Below, piece by piece: positions 53,316 through 61,606 of a DNA stretch of 64,000 nucleotides. Numbering within the stretch: position 1 is the stretch's first letter; each line of letters starts with the position of its first letter. The position numbers were made by a program, and so were the translations under genes. The notes below the pieces were generated by a model. The model saw only the letters and a program-made list of their open reading frames with translations. It had not been told where the DNA came from and ran no database searches. This stretch comes from Heterocephalus glaber. Taxonomy: Eukaryota > Chordata > Mammalia > Rodentia > Bathyergidae. Where the stretch lies: the NCBI RefSeq assembly GCF_000247695.1, contig NW_004624795.1:6908899-6972898 (forward strand), in the 5' to 3' direction.

Positions 53316-53715
53316 CCAACTTTTCCAATGCTCACTTCTACTACACTAAATTTTAACTTATAGACACTAATGAGAGATCTAGAAGGGAGCTTAGAAACTT
53401 CCTCAAGTAGGGCTACCCTAACCAACGTGTTATTTTCTGGGGCACACATTAAAGAGACTCCCAGACTTTTACTAGTGAATGACCAAATCCAGGAGAGGGG
53501 TGCACTCTTTTAACAGGAGCCCTGAAAGGTGGGCCCAGGGATAAGCTAAGTTTGGAAAACACTGTTCTATACTTGCATGTCCATTAGACAGACATGTGAC
53601 ATTTAAATTGACACTGATTAAAACACAACAATAAGGGCTGGGGATTTAGCTCAGCAGTTCCACCGCCTGCCTTGCAAGTGCAAGGTCCCAAGTTCATTCC
53701 CTGGTACCAAAAAAA

Positions 53716-56350
53716 TACAAAACAAAAAGACAATAAAAAATTTTACTTTTCTAGTCCACTATATTTTAAGTGTTCAACAGCCATGTGTGGCTAGGGGCTA
53801 CCACAGTGGATAGCACAAATACAGGATATTTCTACCATTGCAGATGTTATATTGGACAACACTGATTAATTTGAGATCAACCCTTCAATTATGATGAGAA
53901 AACCAAGGGACGGGATCCTGTCTCGAAATGCTACGGTGTAGTCAGTGGCAGAATTGCCCATCCAACCTTGTCCGCCAATGCCATTGTTATTGTGTCGCTT
54001 CCGTCTACCCCACAGGCAGGCTCTGTTCACATGCAATTACTGCCTTTTCATCTTTTCTTGAAGATCCCAGCACACCAAGGACAGAAATTCTAAGTTCATA
54101 GGGGAAAAAAATCCTTTAAAAACAATCTAATTTTTATATAAAATCCAATACTGTCCTGGACAGTTAAGAATATCCTGAAGTCCTTTCTCTTGTACTCTAC
54201 GTTTGATTTTTCTCTCCCTCAGCTTTGAAATAGTGAGGCTTACGACATATATGGTCTTACTCTGAACAAGTGTGAAAGGTTAAAAATCTTATCTAACAAA
54301 CATTTCAAGATGAAGTGAGAAGTATGAGCCCAAAGAAGAGTGACTCTTCCAACTGTTGAATGTGGCCACTCAGATCGCTGAGCACTCCTGGCTTTCAATA
54401 GTTTAATGTTTATGGCTTTAATATGTTGTTTTCACTAAGAAACTATGATCTTACCTCTGCTTGACTAATATGTTTTGAAACAATTTAAAATATTGTTTCA
54501 TTTTAATTTCCAAAATAATGAAGAGACTAGAGGCAGCATCCAAACATCAAGGAAGAATTAGGTAATAAGGTCAACTCGTTACCGGCCATAAAAAATAAAG
54601 AAGTGTCTTCTTTAATAATAAAACCAGTTGTTCCTGTCTAGTATGTTTATAATTTGGATCTTTCCAAAGTCAGTCAACTTATATCATGACAATTCATGCT
54701 TAAAGCAAGCAGGAAAACTTGGAACTCAAATATAATTAAACCTTTAAATACACAATTATATAACTTAATTTTTTCACAATCTAGTATTCAATTCCATGTT
54801 CAATTCTAGTGACTAGATTTGGGGAAAATATTACACGTCAAAATTTACATAAATAAAAACAGACTCCAATATAGGACACTATGAACAGATACTTATTCAA
54901 GACAGATTTTGCCATAATTTGCAAGGTATCCACAAGCCTGGAATATGGGGTTCTACATAAATAGACGCTACTTGTTATTCAAAGGAGGTGGTACAGAAAA
55001 AGACAGTTATTCTTTGTAAACACTCTCTGGTGTTGAGGTAAACAAATGAAAAATAACAGCCTAAGCACACATGAGCAAAGCAACAGTCTCTAAGTCATAG
55101 GAGGGAGGAGAAAAAAAGGTCTGTGGTCCAACATTCTAAACAGGAGGTTGAGAGTTTAAGGTACAATTTATTCACTGGCTTTCGGACCAGCTGCGTTACT
55201 TCTACATTATGTCTGTACTCCCACTTCACCATATTAGGAAGAGGAGAATCTGTGCCCCCAAGATTCTTGTGCCAAGGAAACTATCGCAGGCAGCACAGCT
55301 CACTAAATGAAGGAGCACGTTGGAAAAACATTGAGTAACAGTTCGAACTTGAAACTGAATTACCAAGCAATAAATACTGGTGCATATTAAAACAGGAAGC
55401 ATTGGGCCAGGGATGTAGCTTAGTGGTTCCAGCGTCTGCCTTGCAAGTGCAAGGTCCAGAGTTGGATCCCCGGTACCACCCCCCCAAAAGGAAGCACTAA
55501 AAATATTGCAAACCCTAAGCAGATATTAAAGTGTTGCGTAAATTTCAACTCTCAAAAAAAGTGTTAAAAAAATAAAAGCTTTAATGAAAAAAGGCCCTTG
55601 AAGGGAAGAGGAATCTTGGAGGAACACAAGTTGAAATGATGGGGAGTAGGAGTTTTGACTGTCCCTCTACCAGGTGAGGCTTCTAACAGCTTCAGTACAG
55701 CCCCAGGAGGCAATTTTAAGCATCCTTAGGGACACTGATTTAGGCAACAAGCAAACATGCTTTGGTGATAGAACTACAGGGATGCTGCTGAAATTTCTAA
55801 TTGCAAAGAGGTGCACTAATAGAAGACAGCCACGAAAACCTCAGTTTGCAATTCCCTAGTTTCCAGTAGGATGTCCCAAGCATCTTTAGACAGGTCTCCG
55901 GCACATCTAAAACTGACCCAGCAAAGGTTTTGGCAGGCCTTCACGATCTTTCAACCCCCCCCCCCCCCGCCCCTTTCCTGCTGCTCTTTCCTGGCACACA
56001 AAATATAGGCCAATGAGCAGTGGGTGGGTGAGGAGGATGTGAGAGAAAAATTTGAGAAGTAAAAAAGGAGCAACTAACCAGGACGTGAATGAGACTGCGG
56101 GTCTAATAAGGGAAAGCAAGCAACCACCCAAACTACTGAAAAACCGAAGGGGCTTTCCTGAGCAGTGGGGAGCGATCAGGGTTCCGAGGGGTTTTAAGAA
56201 GGCCAAACTACCTACCACTTGTCAGAGGCTGCAGAGGGGACGGCTGCGTGGGGTGGGTGACCTCTAATGTTTCTTCCGACTCTGAAACGTTAGGATTTTT
56301 ATTTTACAACAAAGAAGGCAGTGGTCGTGGAAGCCCTTTGCAAGCAGCGC
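53716..56350. other. Repeat-poor stretch upstream of the CpG island
   Basis: Apart from one ID (plus, 55404-55488, with AGGAAGCA flanks) and a 15-base C run near 55954, I recognise no SINE in 2.6 kb, while neighbouring regions carry one every few hundred bases. No coding exon is evident. Regulatory sequence of MBTD1 intron 1 is possible but unproven. Confidence 0.6.
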
Positions 56351-57160
56351 CGAGGAGGCTGCTTCCCAAACACCACTCCCACCCTCCCTCCCACACGTGC
56401 CCACCCCGCCCCCTTTCAATATTTCCACCTCCACGTGCAAAATACCTCGCGGCGCTGGCCCCTCGACCGACGGGCAGCTTGCCCTGCAAAGCACCCCAAT
56501 TCTACCCACTCCCTATCCCCACCCCCAAGGAAGTGACTCCACTTTCCCACCCTGGGCGGCTAAAAAAAAGTCTGGGATCCAGCCTTTCTCCTTAGCCAGA
56601 GCTGGGGTGGGGGGACACCGAGAAAAACTTTCTGCTCCGTTTTTTTCCCCTCCCCTCACAGAGTGGAAGGGGGGTTGTGAGAGACCCTAACGAGTTCGGG
56701 GCTGAGGAGTGGGGGGAGGGGAACCCCTGAATCGTTAAACGGCCGATAGGGGGAGGGGGTTCCGGAGGTGGAGGGGGCGTGGGATGGAGAAGCAGGCCCA
56801 GGAGCGGGGTTAGGGAGCTGCAGGAATTCCCCCCCAACGCCTGGCACACAAAGCGGCTGCCGCGCTCGGGTCTCACCAGATCCTTTGTGTTTTCCATCAG
56901 GGCCTCATGGGTAGGGGATGTCCGTGCTACCCGAGCCCGCAGCGCCCCCTCCCTGAGAGGGGGGCAGGCGCCTCTCCCCGGGACTGCGGCGACTATAGGC
57001 GCCCCCGGCTGGGCTCAGACCGGTGGCAGCTGCGGCAGCCCCCGGATTTCCCCCCTTTAACTCAGGTGGCCCCAGGATATCAACAACATTAGCATAGCCC
57101 TCCCTCCCCAGCGCGCCTGCGCCGTGACCCGCGCCCCGATTGGCCCACTTCCCTACTTAC

Positions 57161-57390
57161 CCTCCTCTCTGTCTTCCAGCGTGGGACCCTCTGCAGCTCG
57201 TACGCTACGGACCGTACCAAGACGAAGGGAGGAAAAAAATAACTGGGGCTCGAGGTAAGCTGAGTGGGTAAAAAGTCGGAAGAAAGAGTGTAAGTCTCCC
57301 TTCAGTCACCCCTGTCCGTAGTCTGGCTTTCTTGCGCTCTTTTTGGATGTGTTGCGGCTGCGAGGTTGTGTTGGGAAAATTTTCCACTCC
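57161..57390 (-). other. MBTD1: MBTD1 5' noncoding exon 1 (upstream limit estimated)
   Basis: A consensus minus-strand splice donor (GAGGAGG|GTAAGTAGGG) lies at 57161/57160 inside the CpG island, just behind the shared promoter. It is the only strong minus-strand donor I noticed here and would join the acceptor at 33866 before the exon carrying the start codon. The transcription start is not visible; I placed it near 57390, next to the CCGGAAG-ATTGG sites. Alternative first exons are possible. Confidence 0.6.
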
Positions 57391-57633
57391 AGTCACGCCT
57401 CAGCCCCCTACACCCGGAAGATTGGCCCTCCCAAAGGAACTCCCACACGGGGAGGGGCCGGCGGGGGAGTGGGAGTGACGTAGGGCGTGAGTATTGGTCA
57501 CGTGGCCAGAAGCTGCGCAGGCTCCTTCCGGCCCCTCGAGGCCTCGGCTACGGCGGCGGCTGGGAGGGAGACACCCAGGCGCATGCGTAGTGGGGCTCCA
57601 CGTGAGCGCCTGCGTTTCTTCTCAAGCCCAACG
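57390..57633. promoter_or_regulatory. Shared divergent promoter of MBTD1 and UTP18
   Basis: About 250 bases between the MBTD1 first exon and the UTP18 ATG. No TATA box. Visible sites: CCGGAAG (57414-57420, ETS) abutting ATTGG (57421-57425, inverted CCAAT); TGACGTA (57476-57482, CRE-like); ATTGG (57493-57497) beside CACGTG (57499-57504, USF/MYC type); CTTCCG (57525-57530, inverted ETS); GCGCATGCGT (57579-57588, NRF1-like). This set is typical of bidirectional housekeeping promoters. Function is inferred. Confidence 0.8.
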
Positions 57634-57981
57634 ATGCCGCCCAAACGGAGGAGCCGAACGAAACCGGACCGGAGAGCTGGTGCGAGACCGGGCTTGAAGA
57701 CCCAAATGAAGCCGGACCGGAGGTCCAGAGCGGGGACGGGCAGGCCGCCCCGAGAAGCTGCCCCTTCATCCCAGCGGATACCACCGGCCCGGCCGAACGC
57801 GGTGGCCGCTGCGCTCGCAGTGGCGGCGGCGACGGCAGAGGAGGAGACACGGCTCCGGCAGCGGCACCGCCTGACGCTGGAGGAGGACAAACCGGCCGTG
57901 GAGCGGTGTCTGGAGGAGCTGGTCTTCGGCGACGTCGAGGCCGACGAGGACGCGCTGCTGCAGCGGCTGCGGGTCGCGCGG
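57634..57981 (+). CDS. UTP18: UTP18 coding exon 1
   Basis: Residues 1-116 with donor CGG|GTGAGGG after 57981, phase 0. Very GC-rich, inside the CpG island. It contains a 48-base-spaced imperfect duplication giving KPDRR at residues 10-14 and 26-30. The coding match ends exactly at the donor; the open frame that continues beyond it is intronic. Confidence 0.93.
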
Positions 57982-60900
57982 GTGAGGGAGGCCTCGGCGC
58001 GGGCCGGGCGCGCTCGGGCGGGGCCCGCGGTGGGCGGCGAGGCTGCGGGGGCGGAGCCTGGGCGACCTGCGGCGGCGAGCGCCCAGGTGGGCGGGAGCCC
58101 CGAACGCGCGGGCGTCGAGGGGCCGCGCGCACCCACCTCAGCGCCCGACCCGAGTTCGCTGCGAGGGCGGAGACCGAGCTTTCTCCGCCCCAGAGGGGCA
58201 GCGGATCCAGTGGGCGCTCAGCTCACTTTGCTCCACAAACTCAGGTCTTGAGCTCTGCAGGCCCTTGGCTCTTCTATGCTCTCTCTGCCCGGTGTCGGCC
58301 AGGTCGTTGGATCACCTGCGCAATACCGTCTCGTAATTCCAGGGCTCCCTTTCTTTAATGCTGTGGAGTCTGCGTTTTAACAATCTCCCCGCGTGATCGC
58401 GACGCAAGCCAGCTTTTGAGAATGATCATGAATGCCTCTGTGTAACAGTTTGCAGGTGTTTGCAAGCCAGACACTTCCTGGCAACTGCAAACCCTGCGTG
58501 ATTATAAGTTTTGTGCTCTTACTCCTTTCTGGGACTGGTTTTCGTCCAGGATAGGAATGCCTAGGCATTGTTTTAGGCACTGGAAGGGACGTAGCAGCAG
58601 ACGAAACTGTCCTCTTGAAGCAACACACTATTAGTGACAGAAAGCAAAGGAGATAACTAAAATTAAATGTGTTGATGAAAAGGGCTGAAAAGAAAGGAGA
58701 AACCATTTGGGAAAGGGAAATTAAATGTGTGTAGAGGAGGCCTGTGAAGTTTAGATAGGGTGGCCAAGGAAAGCTTCCCTGAGAATGACTGCCAGTGTTA
58801 GCTAAATCAGCGCTTATTTATCGAGAATCTGGTGATTGCCAAACCCTCTTGTTTGCTCTATTGGGGAATGGTCCCAGGGCCTCGCACTGAGCTACATCCC
58901 CAGCCTTGTTTCTTATTTTCCTTATTTTGAAACTAAGTTGTCCAGGCTGGGCTTGAGCTTTGGATCTTTCTCAGTAGTAGTGCAAGTAGGAATCTTGGGC
59001 CATTGCTGTCTTGTGGGATGAGAAATGGGCAGGATCATTTGGAGGAGATTTTTTTTTTTTTTTGGTACCGGGGATCGAACTTGGGACCTTGCGCTTGCGA
59101 GGCAGGCGCTGGAACCACAGCTAAATCCCCGGCCCTGGAGGAGATTTTTGCGGTCTGAATTAGGTTTGCTAGTGTAAAATTTAGATCGGGGGCAAGAACG
59201 GTTGAAAATGGAGAAGAGGTATCTGAGACAGGAATTACATGATTTTCAAGTGTTCTCTTGGACTCTAGTGTACCTGGATCCAGTAGCTCGGCATTTCTCC
59301 TGCCCCTCTCGTCATCGCTCAGCTTAGCTTTCATTACGGTCTTTTCCTTTCCGGGCATTGACTTTCTCTTCTTGACTGCTCTTCCCTCTCCTGTCCGCCT
59401 GGCAGTATGGCTCTCTGCTCTCATTTGCTGCCCCTGCTTCCAGCATTTTGCTGTGGTAGCATTCCATCCCATTATTTCATCAGAGGGCAAAAAAAGAAAA
59501 ATAATCATCCTATAAGCATCCTCTAGCTGCAAGACAGGGAGTCTGCCACCGGGATATCGGGAAAAACTCAAGGGTTCGAAGGTAGTTTGTTTTCTGTAGG
59601 TTCAGTTACATGAAGACTCAGATGACTCAGAAGTGGAAAATGAAGCAAAAGATAATTTTTCCCCTCAAAAGAAGCCGGTTTGGGTGGATGAGGAAGATGA
59701 GGATGAGGAAATGTAAGTTGCCTAACTTTCAGAATTCTTGTGGATATTTTAAAAATAATTTTGCAGGTTTTAAAATTATTCTCGCTACAAATATGTAATC
59801 ATGTGATGATCAGGATTTCTGGAAGTATGGAAAAGGGAAGGTTATTCATAATCGCTCCGCCAAGGGAGACCTCTATTTGGCCTTGGCATGCTGTGCTCCC
59901 TGTCTGCAGTGTGGGCTGTGTGGCCAGCTGAGCGGTGACCCCAGCTTGCTTCCTTAGTTGGCCACTGTCAGAGTGACCCTGGACATGTTTGGCATGTACC
60001 TGGTTGTTTTTTTTTTTGAAGAGGGAGCAAAAACTATGGTAGCAAATGTACCAGAAGGCTGGGAATTTTCCGTACAGTGTCTGAAACTGAGTAGTCTTTA
60101 CAAAGAAAGCCAGCATGTATAATGTTCTTTCATAGACGAGAATGTTCTTCATACTTAATGGTTTGACCATTTTATGTAAAGTTATATTGCAACCATTTCT
60201 TCTCACTTGAAAAAAACCAAAAGTTTTAAATAGCTGTTGTAGCCTGTTGTATGAATCAACCGTAATTTATGTAGCTATTATAAGATTCATTTTTTATAAT
60301 AAATTAATATTGAGATGAACATCTTTCTGAATAAGTTTTTTTGTTTTGCTTTTCAAATTAATCCTTTGAGAGAATTATTTAGAGCACCGCTAATTGTGAG
60401 GCTCTTGATAAATATTGCCAGACTGCATCTACCAATTTCCTGTGCCCTTGAGAGGTGATGTGGTCTGTTCTTAGATACATTCATTCATTTGTTTATGTGA
60501 GTTTAATGGTGGGAAATGAGAAAATATTATTAGTACTTGGTATTTCTTATAAGTCTTCTCTGTTAAGTCTCTGTTTATTGGAGACCGTTTCTTAGTATGT
60601 CAAGTTTTTTGCATGTTAAAAATTTCAGACTGTTGTATGTCATATATATATATTTTTTTTTTTTTGGTACCGGGGATTGAACTTGGGACCTTGCGCTTGT
60701 GAGGCAGGCACCGGAACCACTGAGCTAAATCCCCAGCCCATGTATGTCATATTTAATACAAAATTTCCCCAGCTTTCTGTGCATAGTTTTAAATTTTAGT
60801 TAAAACTGTGACTTTTCTTGCTTTTTATTTTTGGTACTGGGGATCGAACTCAGGACCTTGCACTTGCCAGGCAACCACAGTGCCACTGAACTAAATCCCC

Positions 60901-61606
60901 GGCTCTCCTTTTTTATTTTGGTACCGGGGATCAAACTCACAAACTGGTGCTTGTGAGGCAGGTGGTAGAACCACTGAGCTAAATTCCCGGCCCTCGTATG
61001 TCATTTTTTTTGTTTTTGTTTTTTTGTTGTTGTTTCTTGGTACTGGGGATCAAACTTGAGACCTTGTGCTTGTGAGGCAGGCGGTGGAACCACTGAGCTA
61101 AATCCCCAGCCCTCCCCTTCATTTTTAATGTTAACAGTAAAATGTCCTTTATCTGAAACATAAGTGTTTACCTTTATTTTTCTTAAATAGCATTTTCAGG
61201 TTTGCTCTTTTTATATTTAATTCTTTGAATTACCTGGGATTTATTTTGAAGAATGGCATAAAGTGTACACGTCTGGGTAAGTCATGGTGAGTTTTCTGAC
61301 ATATTAGCTCTCCAAAGCATAAACTCCACAGCAGGAAGGATGGAGATTATGCAGTTGTGATGTACCATGTCTTACAAGTCTTGACCTATATTATTACGGT
61401 AATGCTTTGTCAGAATACTAAAGGCAGCACCGATTTATGATGACCCTAAAGATCGTTCAGTATTTAAAAAAAAAAAAAATCAGTATATGTTGTTTTGTAA
61501 TTTACAGGGTTGACATGAAAAACAACCGGTTTCGGAAAGATCTGATGAAAAATGCCAGCGAAAGTAAGCTTTCAAAAGAGAAGCTTCAGGAGAGACTTAA
61601 AGAAGA
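57634..61606 (+). CDS. UTP18: UTP18, SSU processome WD40 protein (first 3 coding exons, gene continues right)
   Basis: Nucleolar component of the U3 snoRNP/SSU processome needed for 18S rRNA maturation. Only the N-terminal region before the WD40 propeller is present: residues 1-186 plus two bases of 187, from exons 57634-57981, 59600-59712 and 61508-61606, all in phase. It shows a basic Arg/Lys start, an Ala-rich stretch (about 53-70), the conserved segment LEDKPAVERCLEELVFGD region (85-100), an acidic patch VWVDEEDEDEEM (143-154), then NNRFRKDLMKNASESKLS. LVFGD resembles the arch-interaction motif by which yeast Utp18 recruits Mtr4 and the exosome (inference). The ATG at 57634 matches the human N-terminus and has A at -3; an in-frame ATG lies 51 bases upstream. 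No further exon was seen to 64000. Confidence 0.95.
57982..59599. repeat. UTP18 intron 1
   Basis: The first 400 bases belong to the CpG island and stay open in the exon frame to 58251. A degraded B1-ID (minus) lies at 58850-58990 and a young ID (minus) at 59054-59135. Bases 58350-58840 and 59150-59590 are unassigned. Confidence 0.75.
59054..59135 (-). repeat. Young ID SINE in UTP18 intron 1
   Basis: TGGAGGAGATTTTT flanks it at 59040-59053 and 59136-59149, perfect over 14 bases. It has the consensus CGCTTGCGAGGCAGGCGC and a small deletion in CACTGAGC. Confidence 0.92.
59600..59712 (+). CDS. UTP18: UTP18 coding exon 2
   Basis: Acceptor TTTTCTGTAG before 59600; donor AAT|GTAAGTTG after 59712. 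Residues 117-153 plus two bases: VQLHEDSDDSEVENEAK, then PVWVDEEDEDEE. This is an acidic, probably disordered segment well known from the human protein. Confidence 0.94.
59713..61507. repeat. UTP18 intron 2 with four clustered ID SINEs
   Basis: Minus-strand IDs at 60646-60740, 60830-60905, 60919-60993 and 61037-61112, all in the same direction within 470 bases. The first has TGTATGTCATAT on both sides (60634-60645, 60741-60752), and GTATGTCAT appears again after the third (60996-61004). Bases 59720-60630 and 61120-61500 look unique. Confidence 0.85.
61508..61606 (+). CDS. UTP18: UTP18 coding exon 3
   Basis: Acceptor AATTTACAG before 61508; donor GAAGA|GTAAGTG after 61606. Residues 154 (split) to 186 plus two bases: VDMKNNRFRKDLMKNASES, KLSKEKLQERLKE. 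An internal GAAA|GTAAGC at 61563/61564 looks like a usable cryptic donor; using it would remove 43 bases and shift the frame. Confidence 0.94.

Larger units (their letters stand above)
51490..53700. other. MBTD1 intron 1, part 5: mostly unassigned
   Basis: ID-like minus pieces at 52130-52215 and 52410-52490, old ID-like plus 52510-52595 leading into a CA microsatellite (52596-52636), MIR 53140-53315, ID plus 53637-53715. Other stretches look unique. Confidence 0.65.
56350..58350. promoter_or_regulatory. CpG island over the MBTD1/UTP18 5' ends
   Basis: CG dinucleotides become frequent from about 56.4 kb, peak at 57.5-58.2 kb (including UTP18 exon 1) and vanish beyond 58.4 kb, in contrast to the CpG-poor surroundings. 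The left half contains C-rich and G-rich runs and a second promoter-like cluster, GCGCCTGCGC (57113-57122) and ATTGG (57139-57143), just downstream of the MBTD1 first-exon donor. Edges are estimated by eye. Confidence 0.85.

Noticed and set aside
57498..58136. Long minus-strand open frames of about 200 residues over the CpG island
   Set aside because: They are antisense to UTP18 exon 1 in very GC-rich DNA, where stops are rare; composition is low-complexity Ala/Arg/Pro with no known domain.
57982..58251. Continuation of the UTP18 exon 1 frame to 58251
   Set aside because: A good donor after 57981 and an in-phase join to exon 2 fit the known protein; the extra frame is GC-rich intron.
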